Of a DNA stretch of 64,000 nt, positions 1-10,138 are shown piece by piece. The DNA comes from Mycoemilia scoparia. Taxonomy: Eukaryota; Kickxellomycota; Kickxellomycetes; Kickxellales; Kickxellaceae. The translations under genes were made by a program, and so were the position numbers. Position 1 is the first letter of the stretch. Every line of letters begins with the position of its first letter. The DNA is taken from the NCBI GenBank assembly GCA_027575805.1, contig JANBPU010000051.1, positions 28,429-92,428 on the forward strand, given 5' to 3'. The notes below the pieces were generated by a model. It did not search any database. It was not told where the DNA came from and saw only the letters and a program-made list of their open reading frames with translations.

Positions 1-1028
1 AAGACTGCAAGGCTATCGCCGACCTTGGCTTGAAGTCCAAGATCCTCACACACGTTCGCTGCGACATGGGGGACGCCAAGCTAGCTATTGAGACTGGTGT
101 CGATGGCCTCGATGTAGTCATCGGAACATCGTCCATCCTTCGCGAATTCTCGCACGGAAAGGATATGCAGTACATCATGGACAAGGCCAAGGAGGTCATC
201 ACCTACATCAAGAGCCAGGGCGTCGAGGTCCGCTTTTCCAGCGAGGACTCTTTCCGCTCCGACCTTGTTGATCTTCTCTCTCTCTACAAGCACGTCGATG
301 CCCTTGGTGTAAATCGTGTGGGTATTGCCGATACTGTAGGATGTGCCACCCCATTGCAGGTCGCAGAGTTGGTGCGCACTTTGCGTGGTGTTGTGTCCTG
401 CGATATCGAAGGCCATTTCCATGATGACACTGGCTGTGCAATTGGAAACGCATTCTCGGCTGTTGCCAGCGGCTGCACCCACATCGATACTACTGTTCTT
501 GGTATTGGCGAGCGCAATGGTATCGTACCCCTTGGTGGATTTGTTGCCCGTATGTACGCCTGCAACCCAGAATATATCAAGGGCAAGTATGATCTCCAGG
601 CTCTCCGTGAGGTCGAGAACTTGGTCGCTGATGCTGTTGGTATCTCTGTTCCATTCAACAACTACATCACTGGCTACTGCGCCTTCACCCACAAGGCTGG
701 TATCCACGCCAAGGCTATCCTCAACAACCCCACCACCTACGAGATCCTCAAGCCAGAGGACTTCGGTATGACCCGTTATGTCTCGATCGGCCACAGACTC
801 ACTGGCTGGAACGCCGTCAAGAATCGTGTCGAGCAGCTCAACTTGAATCTTAACGACGACCAGGTCAAGGAGGTCACTGCCAAGATCAAGCAGCTTGCTG
901 ACATCCGCCCCCAGACCATGGAAGATGTTGACCGTGTCCTCCGTGATTTCCACAACGAGGTCCACAACATTACCTCCTCCTCCTCATCTACCACCAGCTC
1001 TGAATCTGCCAAGGCTCAGACTGCTTAG
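1..1028 (+). CDS. LYS20: Homocitrate synthase, 3' part (5' end outside window)
   Basis: Condenses acetyl-CoA with 2-oxoglutarate to homocitrate, the first committed step of the fungal alpha-aminoadipate lysine pathway. The frame is open from the window edge (first whole codon at base 3), reads [17 protein letters not shown], and runs to TAG at 1026-1028, giving about 341 residues. Yeast Lys20 has about 428, so roughly 85 N-terminal residues lie upstream. The DRE-TIM barrel is represented by the metal-ligand stretch [15 protein letters not shown] and the signature [16 protein letters not shown]-terminal communication domain follows and ends [15 protein letters not shown]. The last residues are a Ser/Thr-rich tail. 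No ER-retention signal is visible; yeast homologues are largely nuclear. A poly(A)-type AATAAA lies at 1078-1083. The codon use is GC-richer at third positions than most genes here, which suits high expression. The family call is very secure; LYS20 and LYS21 paralogues cannot be told apart. Confidence 0.95.
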   Translation, partial: DCKAIADLGLKSKILTHVRCDMGDAKLAIETGVDGLDVVIGTSSILREFSHGKDMQYIMDKAKEVITYIKSQGVEVRFSSEDSFRSDLVDLLSLYKHVDALGVNRVGIADTVGCATPLQVAELVRTLRGVVSCDIEGHFHDDTGCAIGNAFSAVASGCTHIDTTVLGIGERNGIVPLGGFVARMYACNPEYIKGKYDLQALREVENLVADAVGISVPFNNYITGYCAFTHKAGIHAKAILNNPTTYEILKPEDFGMTRYVSIGHRLTGWNAVKNRVEQLNLNLNDDQVKEVTAKIKQLADIRPQTMEDVDRVLRDFHNEVHNITSSSSSTTSSESAKAQTA

Positions 1029-1501
1029 TTTTTTTAGTAGCCAATTTTGAACAGCCCTACTACTAATTGTTGATATCAATAAAGCCATATACAGTGGTAT
1101 ATAATATATATGTGTGCCTATGCCATTTTGGTACTGCTTTCTTAAATCACATCTCTAAAGATAGACAGAGGTTCGTGCTATCTTCTCTCCTTGCTTATCT
1201 TCAACTATGACAAATTAGATACAAGCTGTGTTAATTTTTGGTCTAGATTCAAGGTCTGTAATCTTTCCTAACTCCCTTTCTGGTTTTGCAAAAGAGCCCT
1301 TCAAAGTCATTGGCAGGAAAGTCATAACGTAAACAAAAGGTGTTAGAGATGCATTCTGTATCCAAAAACAGCCCATATCATCATCAGCTGGGTTGTTTTT
1401 GTTTGTGTGTTTGTTTCTTGTCTTTGTAAATAAATATACAGCCTTATATCTATCACAGTTTTGAATCGAAGATAATAGCCGCCATTTGGCCTCAAGTGTT
1501 A
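1029..1501. other. Intergenic: LYS20 3' end and kinesin upstream region
   Basis: It holds the AATAAA at 1078-1083 downstream of homocitrate synthase. A 110-codon minus-strand frame at 1215-1547 has no recognisable protein character and overlaps the proposed kinesin first intron. I see no other gene. Confidence 0.6.
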
Positions 1502-3906
1502 ATGGTAAGCTACCATGGTCATTATTTGTGTCTGGAGAATAACACACTCATGACAAATTAACCAACATGTAAAACACAAATGCTTCAAATTAGGTATCGA
1601 GTTTACGCCCACCTTCCAAACTCACGTTCAGTAGTAGTGGTATTCCTGCGGCCCTCCCAAGGCCTGCTGTTACCGACGCAAACCCCAAAGCTGGGGGTAC
1701 CGTTCATGCTGGCATGAAGCGGAAGTTGCCCATAGATAACACCGTGGCTGGCAATAGGCCACAAGCTGAAATTAAACGCAGGCCCGGAGTTCAATCTACA
1801 GGACCCGTGTCCACAGGAAAACCTACTTCGCGACCAGTCATAAGCAAGGTGGGGGTGGTGGGTACAGTTCCATCGAGGACTGCAGCATCATCGAGGAGGA
1901 CTTCTTCCAGAGTAGCAGCTAGGCGGCCGGCAAATGGTAGGGTAGCCAAAGTCAGTCCAAAAGTTGGTACCAAACCAATCGCTAAGCCAGTGGGTACACG
2001 GGTTCCACTTAATAAACCTGGTGTGCCCAGAATAGGTGTTGCGGCAGCGAAATCTAGTGTTGCTGGGCGTGGTGTTTTACAAAACGATGAGAACAAATAC
2101 GAAGAGAGTGAAAGTCCAAGTGTCAATGGTGATGATAGCGACGATGAGCCTCGTCCCATTATAAAGAAGCGAAAGCCAGGGGACATAAAAGGGCAGATCG
2201 AAGACTTGAAAACACTCAATGCATACTTGTTGAGAAAAGAGAAAAGGACCATAGCCTCCAAGAATAAACTCAAAGAGAGTATAGATGAGAAGGAGCGGTT
2301 AGTCAAGGAGCTCGAGCTAGAAAAGGATTCTATAAGTGAGCAGGCCCAGTCTCGCAAGAAGACGATCGATGAACTCAATAATGAGATAGACGAAATAAAG
2401 GCAGATGCTCGCAAGAAAAAGATTTCCTACGAGGACGAGATCGATGACCTAAAGCGAGCACATCGGAGGAAGGTGGATGATCTGCAGGCAGAGTACGATG
2501 AGCTAGAAAAGAGGGCCAAGTCGCTAAAGGATAGCTTGGAAAATACCGAGGCAGAATTGAAGGGAGAAAAAGAAGAGGTTATACGGCTACAGGGCAATAT
2601 CAAGCGACTCAATGCCGAGCAGCTGGAGCAAGAGAGCAACTACCGTACACTAAAGTCCCGACATGATGTTTTGGAAGAAACTATAGAGCAGCGTAACCAA
2701 AAGATTTCCGACCTTGAAACTGATCTCAGAGAACGCAATGAGACCATAGCTAACCTCGAGGCACAAGTACGCAAGGAGGAGATGATTCGTCGCAGATTAC
2801 ACAACACCATACAGGAACTCAAAGGCAACATCCGTGTATTCTGTAGAGTCCGACCTCTGCTGGACAATGAGGCCGTAGATAAGGATGCGCTTCCAATTAA
2901 GTTTCCCGAGTGTGAAGAAGACAATGAGATAGAGTTGTTGCAGCAAAGCGAAAGCGCAATGGGGAAGACATCCACGAAGACGTTCCCATTCAAGTTTGAC
3001 AAGGTGTTTGGCTCGGAATCCACCCAAGACGGCGTATTTGAAGAGGTTTCTCAGCTCATTCAGTCCGCACTTGATGGGTATCCAGTCTGTATATTTGCCT
3101 ATGGACAAACAGGAAGTGGAAAGACATTTACCATGGAGGGTGCCAAAAAGGCCGGAGAAACCAACGAAACGCTGGGTATTATCCCACGAGCCGTTCGCCA
3201 GATATATGAGACCACCGAGATGCTGCGATCAAAGGGTTGGGAATACACTCTTGACGGCCAGTTTGTTGAAATATATAATGAGACAATCCAGGACCTGCTT
3301 GCATCATCATCATCTGCTATTGCAGGAGCTGCAGAGACGAAGAATAAGAAAGTCGAAGTGCACAAAGACAAGGGCGGGCGCACTGTTGTTAGTGGCGCAA
3401 CAACTACGCGAGTTGATAGTCCTGATGCTGTAAATAAGTTGCTTGAGAGAGCAGCCAAGAACAGAACCGTTGCTGCTACACAGTGCAATGACCGTTCGTC
3501 ACGGAGCCATAGCGTATTTATGCTCAAGATCCAAGGGCACAATGCCGTGACTTCTGAGACATGCACAGGGATGCTTAACCTCATCGACTTGGCTGGTTCG
3601 GAGAGGCTATCGTCTTCAGGAGCACAGGGAGATCGGCTGCGAGAAACCCAGGCTATAAACAAGTCTTTGGCATGCCTGGGTGACGTGATATTTGCAGTTG
3701 GTAATGGTGACAAACATGTGCCCTACAGGAACTCCAAGCTAACACACCTTTTGCAGGATTCCTTGGGTGGTGGTAATTCAAAAACCCTGATGTTTGTGTG
3801 TATATCGCCCAGTCCATCCAGCGCACAAGAGAGTCTCTGCTCGCTTCGCTTTGCCACCAAAGTCAACTCTTGTCAGATTGGAACCGCAAAGAGACAATCT
3901 AATTAA
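1502..3906 (+). CDS. Kinesin-14, C-terminal motor (Kar3/Ncd/KlpA type)
   Basis: A minus-end-directed microtubule motor acting in spindle assembly and karyogamy in characterised fungi. The long exon is open from 1594; its first ATG, at 1714, would give 730 aa. The order is a basic Ser/Thr/Pro-rich tail (about residues 1-150 from that ATG), a Glu/Lys-rich coiled-coil stalk (about 165-390), the neck-to-motor junction ELKGNIRVFCRVRP, then the motor. Motor motifs are the P-loop GQTGSGKT (about 464-471), switch I NDRSSRSHS (about 592) and switch II LIDLAGSE (about 623). A C-terminal motor preceded by a stalk defines kinesin-14. The frame stays open upstream of 1714 and reads SSLRPPSKLTFSSSG, so translation probably starts earlier. 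I propose ATG at 1502-1504 followed at once by an intron 1505-1593 (GTAAGC...TTAG), continuing in phase. The motor assignment is certain; the first exon is inference. Confidence 0.9.
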
Positions 3907-4172
3907 GGCAGGTCCATGGTGCTACTTTAGCCGACTGTGCTTCTTCTCTACAGTAATGTCCTCCGTCATTCTTTAATTACTCTCTCCACCTCTCACTTTA
4001 TATGTCGTATATATTATTTCAATACATTCATGTTTATTTTATCCTTTATACACATTTTAGATATATTTATCATTAAACATCTATAAAATCAACAAGTGGA
4101 GATATTTTATATAGAAGGTTGTGTTTGGCTACCATGTGTATATTTATCAGGAAATGACAGTGTCTAAACAAC

Positions 4173-5600
4173 TTAGGCAGTCTCGCCATTATAGCTGACT
4201 ACTCGCTTTTGGCTGTTACTCTTGGTGGCCAGCTCAATCAATTTGATAACTTTGGCTGCCTGCTCTGGTTTGACCTCCAGTTCACCCAAGCCCTGGATAG
4301 CATCAGCAATGTTTTCATAGAATGCGGAATATTTTCCGACTTGGGTTTTTACAACCTCCTTTTTGTCTTGGTCTCCAACAACAATATCCAGGGTTCCGAA
4401 ATTATTGGTGTCATCGTGCCCAAATACATCAGAGCTTCTAGCAGGGGTGAGGCCACTCTTGAGCTGGCTTTCTTGAACATCAAGGCCATACTTGATAAAA
4501 GCTCCTTTAGTGCCAAAGAGGGAGAAGCGAGGTGGAGCAGACTTGACTATCATGCCAGCGCGGCACACTACTCTCAGATTCTTTTTGGGGTAACTTAGAA
4601 TCGCCAAAAAGGAGTCATCGGAGCCATCAGGAATCTGACGCTCATTGCGGAGCTCTGCATAGATGGATTCAGGCTCACCAAACAGAACCAGGGCTAAGTG
4701 ATCAAGATACAAGTTCAGAGGATTTATTAGTTGATAGAAAAGTTGTTTTTGAAGGTTGATCACACAGAGCTATATCAGCACTAATATTGTCCCAATTCGG
4801 GCAAAGTTGTGGGAGATATATCTTTTTACTGCCCATTTTCTTACCTTGATCAAACAGATGTGAACCAAGATCGTAGAGTATACCGCTTCCAGGGAAGCTA
4901 GAAACCTCACGCCAGGCATTAGGCTTCTTGTATGTCCTAAATCTATCAAAGCGACTCTCGAATTCCACCAAGTTACCTAGAGTCTCGCTTCGGACAATAT
5001 CTGTGACTGTGAGGAAATCACCATCCCAACGACGATTGTGGAATACACTCAGCACAAGCCCCTTTTCCTTGGCTAGCCTAGTCAGCTCGTTCGCCTCATG
5101 CTCAGTCTCAGTAAATGGCTTCTCGACAACGCAATGCTTCCCAGCTCTCAAGGCCTTTTCTGTATATGGAACATGTGTGTCGTTGGCAGTAGCTATGACC
5201 ACCAGTTCGACCTCCTTAATTGCTATTAGTTCGTCAAAGCTACGAACGACATTGACATTGGGATAAGTCTCTGTAGATCGGTTGTTGTGGCGCTCAACAA
5301 CGCTGTGCAGTTTCATTCTCTTGCAGGAGGTAATTAGGGGGCAGTGGAATACTACAGATCAATAGATACATCAATGTCACTGTTAGCAGACCCTAAACAT
5401 GCGCCAAGTTGAAATGCGGATAAAGTTGGACAGAATCCATTGCAGCCTAGTAGCCATTTTGTTTAAAGGCTTTAATATGTATGTGCTCTGTATCTGTACA
5501 GAGAGCCACAATGTAATATAGCTTCATCAGTGTTGTTACCTTGAGACGACATTCCATATCCTACAACTCCCACGTTGATTAATCTGGTATTTTCAGTCAT
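4173..5600 (-). CDS. Gfo/Idh/MocA-family NAD(P)-dependent oxidoreductase
   Basis: Probably a soluble dehydrogenase of a sugar or cyclitol; closest in style to YdgJ/IolW-type scyllo-inositol dehydrogenases, substrate unproven. Three exons on the minus strand: 5600-5540, 5351-4845 and 4693-4173. The introns are 5539-5352 (GT..TAG) and 4844-4694 (GT..TAG), and the model closes in frame at 362 aa. The N-terminal Rossmann fold begins INVGVVGYGMSSQVFH, the GxGxxS-like dinucleotide loop. It continues with VELVVIATANDTHVPYTEKA and GKHCVVEKPFT, whose EKP lysine is the conserved catalytic/cofactor residue. The second domain contains FHNRRWDGDFLTV and ILYDLGSHLFDQALVLFG, where His is the usual acid/base position. 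ATG at 5600 is the first in frame and directly precedes the Rossmann strand. The family is secure, the substrate is not. Confidence 0.9.
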
Positions 5601-6065
5601 CGCAGATGTTTGTACACAGAAATGAAAGGCAATGAAGAAGCGCTATTGATAAAATAGAAAAAATATAAGCAAGAAGCAAAGAGAAGAGAACCAAAACGCC
5701 CACTGTAAACGATCCTCAAGACCGAAGCGGTTACATCATGGCGCACCGAGATTAATCTTGGAGCAAGGACAATGCTTGATTGGGGTTGGATTGTATAGCG
5801 GTAGATCAATCACCCACTCTCGCATTTTATCCAATGTGCTTTTACTGTATTCTAGATAGCATTTGTTGAATAAAGTATGAGCAAGAAGCTATGGAGGTGT
5901 TTCTGGAGAGGCTGGCGAGTGCGTTTATGTGTGGTCACATTTGGGTATAAATAAGGCAAGTCATGGCCTTCTAATTCCATACATCACACAACCAAGTCTT
6001 TCTCTTGGATATCACATACATACAAACCATACATCCAGCTCTCGCTTCACCAACTATCCCACGAA
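5601..6065. other. Divergent promoter region, oxidoreductase / NmrA-like gene
   Basis: Shared upstream region of the minus-strand oxidoreductase and the plus-strand NmrA-like gene. It contains a TATA box about 115 bp before the NmrA-like ATG. No gene is seen in it. Confidence 0.55.
5946..5953 (+). promoter_or_regulatory. TATA box of the NmrA-like gene
   Basis: TATAAATA lies about 113-120 bases before the ATG at 6066 and is followed by a C/T- and A-rich leader. Position and sequence fit a core promoter. Confidence 0.5.
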
Positions 6066-7022
6066 ATGTCTCTCTACTTTGGAACCGAAACAGCCAAGAA
6101 GTCTATTGTTATTGTCGGCGGCGATCTCTTGATCGGATACTTTACCGCTCTCGAGTTCCTCAAGCTTAAAGACGATGGATTTGTCAGCACTGTTCGTGTA
6201 TGCTACATGAACAAGGACTCTGACCTCGTCAAGGAACTTTCTCACAAGGGAGCACATATGATGCACTTTGACCTCGATGACGACAAGACCATGGAAAAGA
6301 TGTACCACCAGATGGAGTGTGCACTGATCCTGCCCCCAATGATGGCCAAAGACATGACCCACAGCAAAAAGCTGATCCAGATGGCCAAGCACGGCCAGGA
6401 GCTCCGCCATGTGGCCTTTGTCTCTATGATGAATATTCATAAGGCCAAAGACATGGAGTGCATCAAGCACATCTACGATATGGAGCAGGAATTCATGACT
6501 GCCAAAAAACAGTGGGAAACCGCCTGCCTCCTCAGCACCACAATGCTCATGAACGTCCTATTCTATCTCCGCCGTTCAATTCAGGACACAAGCCAGCTCA
6601 TGTGGCCCACCAAGAACGAAATGGTGTCCATGGTCGATGCTATGGATGTTGCCAAGGCCATTCGTAACCTGGCAACCAGATGCCGTCCAAAGGATTCCCC
6701 TGCCATCGAGAAATTCGTCCACTTCCATATCACTGGAATGCATGCCATGTCGGGCGAAAAGCTTGCCATGACCTGCTCCCACGCCCTTGGCTCAAAGGTC
6801 GTGCTCAAGGAATGCAGCAGCAAGGAAATGGCCGACTATCTCTCCAAAACTGGCGAAGTCACCAAGGAGTTTATTCCGGTCTTGCGTAAGATCTTCGAGA
6901 TGGCCATGAAGGGTTACTTCAAGGAAACCCACTCCGACCTTGAGAAGTTGCTGGGAAAAGAGCCCCTCAGCACTGAAGCTTACTTTGAGAAGTATCGCAA
7001 GGATTTCAAGCCTCACCACTAG
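6066..7022 (+). CDS. NmrA-like atypical short-chain dehydrogenase fold protein
   Basis: A single exon of 318 aa. The N-terminal strand KKSIVIVGGDLLIGYFTALEF resembles the NmrA/HSCARG dinucleotide-binding loop. Later segments (ALILPPMMAKDMTHSKKLI, RHVAFVSMMNIHKAKDM and a K-x-x-WE-like LSTTMLMN region) follow the NmrA layout of strand, surface helix and upper domain. Such proteins bind NAD(P) weakly and often act as redox sensors or co-regulators rather than enzymes, and no classical YxxxK pair is evident. Methionine is unusually common, 28 of 318 residues. A TATA box at 5946-5953 and AATAAA at 7082-7087 bracket the gene. The codon use is GC-rich and biased like that of homocitrate synthase, suggesting strong expression. 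The family assignment is good, the function open. Confidence 0.82.
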   Translation: MSLYFGTETAKKSIVIVGGDLLIGYFTALEFLKLKDDGFVSTVRVCYMNKDSDLVKELSHKGAHMMHFDLDDDKTMEKMYHQMECALILPPMMAKDMTHSKKLIQMAKHGQELRHVAFVSMMNIHKAKDMECIKHIYDMEQEFMTAKKQWETACLLSTTMLMNVLFYLRRSIQDTSQLMWPTKNEMVSMVDAMDVAKAIRNLATRCRPKDSPAIEKFVHFHITGMHAMSGEKLAMTCSHALGSKVVLKECSSKEMADYLSKTGEVTKEFIPVLRKIFEMAMKGYFKETHSDLEKLLGKEPLSTEAYFEKYRKDFKPHH

Positions 7023-7594
7023 ATTTCGGAAGCTGCCAAAGCCATGTAGTTTAGTCTAGTATTTACTCTTTTGCTAAACTCAATAAAGCAGACGCCAATT
7101 TTACATTAGTGTGCCTTTTCCAAATCCTCATCCATCAGCTATTAGCTTTGATCTTCCATCAATAAACCACAACATTCTAAATAAATAGGAAATAGTGCAC
7201 AATTATGACCCAGCAATTTACAGAGATATGGATCATAACTTTTGAAGGGTGACTTTTGATGGCCAAAGATTATAGAGGCAATTACAATTGATTAGCAAAT
7301 GGTCACCCTTCAAAGATAACTACACATATGTTACAAATTTCCAAAAGATAACCAGCATAAAGTCCCACTCATTTCCTTAAATAAATACAGAGATTTCTAA
7401 GCCATTCAAGTGAGGTATTACAAGATTTTATTATAAATGTGTCTACCAAGATGCGAGAAACAGAATGTAAGTTGTTCATGTGTGTGTGTATATATATATA
7501 GTATAAAACAGGTACAGATATCAAACAGTAGCAATAGTAGTGGCAGGAGTTGGAAAACAAATCCAGAGTCGCAGGATTATACAGATTGGCACTA
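7023..7594. other. Intergenic with one MITE copy
   Basis: Convergent 3' ends of the NmrA-like and Hua1-like genes. It holds AATAAA at 7082-7087 and MITE copy A at 7229-7326. A 87-codon minus frame here is not protein-like. Confidence 0.6.
7229..7326. mobile_element. MITE family 1, copy A (98 bp)
   Basis: The terminal inverted repeats start TGGATCATAACTTTTGAAGG on the left. On the right (reverse complement) they start TGTGTAGTTATCTTTGAAGG. A TA dinucleotide flanks both ends (7227-7228 and 7327-7328). The inner part carries the family words GATGGCC and ATTAGCAAATGG. Confidence 0.8.
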
Positions 7595-8722
7595 CTATGA
7601 ATGAGGCAGCAATGTAGCTGCTCTAGGTGCACCTGGCGTTGACGGGGATGCTGAGTGCTGCGTGTAATATGGGCTCAGCGAGTGTTGCCGAGGCGGTAGT
7701 GGAGGCTGCGGGGGATATAAGTTTGGTGTTGCTGGTGCTGGAGGAGGATACATGTTAGGGGCGTACGCTGTTGAATATCCATATCCATATGTTGGTTGGG
7801 GACTGGGTCTTGATGAAAAGAGCCGAGAAATATCGCTGTAAAGCGAATTGGTCATATTGTCTAGTGTCCTCCTTCCAGCAGGACATGTGCATGGGACATG
7901 ATTGTTCCTCCATCCTGAATCGTTGCACTTCTTGCATTGCGCATAGTAGACACCTGGATATGAAAGCTGCTGGTGGGCTACTACAGGGGGGCCTAGTGTT
8001 GGCCCATACACATGTGGCTGGTATGATCCGGTTGGGCCAGCATTGAAGCTCAGCGGCTGTGGTGGTTGCGATGGCGGTTGGCGCTGTGGGGAATGAGAGT
8101 AGTGACCATAGCCGCTGGCTGCTGAATGGGCCGGCTGGCTGAGAGATGGGTGAAGTCCGGATGTTGTACGAGGTGGGGGGATCGGAATGTTTGACGCTGT
8201 AGTGGTACTGCTGTCTCTCCGTGGCGGTAGCTGTGGTGTGTGTGATCTAAACGAGACGCTACTGTTGTTATTTGTCGGGCTGTATAACTGGTTGGGTCTA
8301 CTGGAAACATTTTCTGTGCTACCTGGCAAAGGCTCATCGTCATCTAGCTGGATAAGCGGTGCTTCATGCGAACTGCTGCCAGAGTTGGCGGCACCAGCAA
8401 CATCAGCAATATCTTGGGCAGACTGGCTACTATGGAGGCTATTCACCGATTGAGTCCGGCGTGGTGGTAGTATTGGTGGTCTTAGGGTGTTTTGGTGGGA
8501 AACAGAGCCAGCGGGGATGCTGTTTCTAGGCCGATTGGCATTGTAAAGCTCAGTGTAGTAGCTCTGGGTGGAGTAGTGACGAGGGTCTGAAGGGTTTACA
8601 ACCAAATGTGCAGGAGTGACTCGCACTATGGGCGTTCCAGTTCCCGAATCAAGGGTCACTTCCTCTGGGCCGGGAAATGGAGTGTAATTCGGAGGGTTCT
8701 CTGGTGGCGGCGTGGTGTTCAT
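7595..8722 (-). CDS. HUA1: Hua1-like proline-rich zinc-binding protein
   Basis: A single exon of 375 aa. It is rich in Pro, Ser and Tyr, with several SH3-ligand motifs (ILPPRRTQS, QLPPRRDSS, PPLPPRQHS). A cysteine module, GVYYAQCKKCNDSGW followed by CTCPAGRRTL (about residues 260-290), matches the CxxCxxSG..CxC zinc-binding segment of yeast Hua1. The N-terminal part carries an acidic APLIQLDDDEPLP segment. In yeast, Hua1 is a cytoplasmic protein linked to Rsp5-type ubiquitin ligase and cortical actin partners, and the proline motifs suggest a similar adaptor role. The rest is probably disordered. The ATG at 8722 opens the frame and precedes a Pro-rich start MNTTPPPENPPNYTPF, typical of the family. 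Family call fairly good; partners inferred. Confidence 0.75.
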   Translation of the reverse strand: MNTTPPPENPPNYTPFPGPEEVTLDSGTGTPIVRVTPAHLVVNPSDPRHYSTQSYYTELYNANRPRNSIPAGSVSHQNTLRPPILPPRRTQSVNSLHSSQSAQDIADVAGAANSGSSSHEAPLIQLDDDEPLPGSTENVSSRPNQLYSPTNNNSSVSFRSHTPQLPPRRDSSTTTASNIPIPPPRTTSGLHPSLSQPAHSAASGYGHYSHSPQRQPPSQPPQPLSFNAGPTGSYQPHVYGPTLGPPVVAHQQLSYPGVYYAQCKKCNDSGWRNNHVPCTCPAGRRTLDNMTNSLYSDISRLFSSRPSPQPTYGYGYSTAYAPNMYPPPAPATPNLYPPQPPLPPRQHSLSPYYTQHSASPSTPGAPRAATLLPHS

Positions 8723-9485
8723 GGCAGTGCCAAAGACCTGACACTAAGCGAGAATATGTATAAAAATGCAGAAAAGTTGGAAAGAAAAGAAGAGGGCATC
8801 AAAAAGCGGCTGGACTCTAGAAAGAGAAGATGTGAGAGATCACCACTTTGCTTGGCTCTCTCACACACTTATTGTTCACAGGCCTTTGAGGCCAATCAAC
8901 TCGTTTCCGAAAACCAACTGCCAAATCTACATGAGTTGCCAAGGATTACTAAAGCTGAGAATTTTCCTGGCTGGCGGGGATCTTGTGGGCTCCTTTGGGC
9001 TGGCGTGACTTCGCATTGGAATAATTCTGCTTGACTGTGTGATTATAGGTATGGTGCTGCGCATGCCATTAGGCTTGGCTCTGGGAGGCGCCTCCTATTA
9101 TAAAATAAGAGCGTTTTAGGCTTATATTCTCGAGTCTCAATGGTGGCTTTAGTAAATAGAGCAAGAAGCATATAAAAAAGAAAAATTGGCTGTTCAATAT
9201 ATCAACTAATTGATCAATGAAAGAGTGTATAGGCTTTACTTTATTAGAAAATCATGCAACATCGCCAATTTTAGTTGTTTTATACGCAGAAAAGGCGTCT
9301 GAGAAATCAGCACGAATGGGTCCTGAGATACAAAGTTAAATGGAAAGAAATACACATGTATAACAGAAAAGGCTATGAGGTTGTTTAATTTTGGAGACCG
9401 CTGTGTCTGATGTGCCTGCATCTACTCTCTTTTTCTCTCAACTCATCGATCGACCCAGCCAGGCTATATAGCTGTTACTACCACT
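8723..9485. other. Intergenic: HUA1 upstream region and ISD11 3' side
   Basis: Plus-strand frames of 80-142 codons here lack protein features and overlap the HUA1 promoter. A perfect 12-bp palindrome GGAGGCGCCTCC lies at about 9084-9095, just before an AT-rich TATTATAAAATAAG stretch. Nothing else is recognised. Confidence 0.5.
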
Positions 9486-9764
9486 TTAACGGCGTGCTGA
9501 ATACTGTGGGGTGTTCTCGATGATAACTTTGTTCATTGAGAACATGCCATTGATGGCTCCTTGGCGCTGGGCTATTTGCAGTTGTCTATTTCCCTCTTTC
9601 AGTAGCTCCTGGATCTTTTCGGAATCAGAGACGTTCTTGTTTTCCCGAAATGCGTCGCGGGACCTCCGGTAAACATATTCGCGGAAGTTGTAGGTCTTGA
9701 AAAGTCTCGAGCTACGAAGCAAATTTCTATATAGGGTTAGGGCCTCAGTACGGTAAAGAGACAT
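9486..9764 (-). CDS. ISD11: LYR-motif Fe-S assembly factor Isd11 (LYRM4)
   Basis: A small mitochondrial matrix protein that stabilises the cysteine desulfurase Nfs1 and binds acyl-carrier protein in the iron-sulfur cluster assembly complex. The 92-aa product starts MSLYRTEALTLYRNLLRSS. It contains the LYR tripeptide in helix 1, the following FKTYNFREYVYRRSRDAFR segment and the third-helix stretch EGNRQLQIAQRQGAINGMF. This is the whole LYRM4 three-helix layout at the usual length (about 90 aa). The frame extends upstream to 9887, but the extension is a hydrophobic/serine run, so the ATG at 9764 is chosen. Very secure. Confidence 0.93.
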   Translation of the reverse strand: MSLYRTEALTLYRNLLRSSRLFKTYNFREYVYRRSRDAFRENKNVSDSEKIQELLKEGNRQLQIAQRQGAINGMFSMNKVIIENTPQYSARR

Positions 9765-10138
9765 TATATAATATTGTAGACTATTATGTATCCGCAGATT
9801 TTGTAAAAGTATTGAAGATGATGATGATGATAATAATAATAATAATACCAAAAATACCAGTGAAAGAAAGATTGTTGCTGACCACAAGATAAACTTGAGT
9901 AATTTTGCAAGCGTTATATTAGTGTCTCATTAAAATCGCGAGCTTGGCCTCGCGCCAATTTTCCTGATCAGCTGGTCTGATTAACGGCATATCCTCCCAT
10001 AACGAGTACTGTGTGCCATAGAAACCCCAAATATGCCGTTCGCATCTTTATCTGTATGACCGATACATCTGACAACGAAATATTAATCCTTTATATGCAA
10101 GTATTGGAAATATCGCATGCTTGATCTGGAACTACAAA
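9765..10138. other. Divergent promoter region ISD11 / MON1
   Basis: Shared upstream DNA for the minus-strand ISD11 and plus-strand MON1. It includes an ATC/ATA trinucleotide run near 9820-9846. No gene is seen. Confidence 0.5.

Noticed and set aside
81..965. 294-codon open frame antisense to homocitrate synthase
   Set aside because: It mirrors a strongly biased, conserved coding strand; the product has no family features.
1215..1547. 110-codon minus-strand frame
   Set aside because: No protein-like motif, and it overlaps the proposed kinesin first intron.
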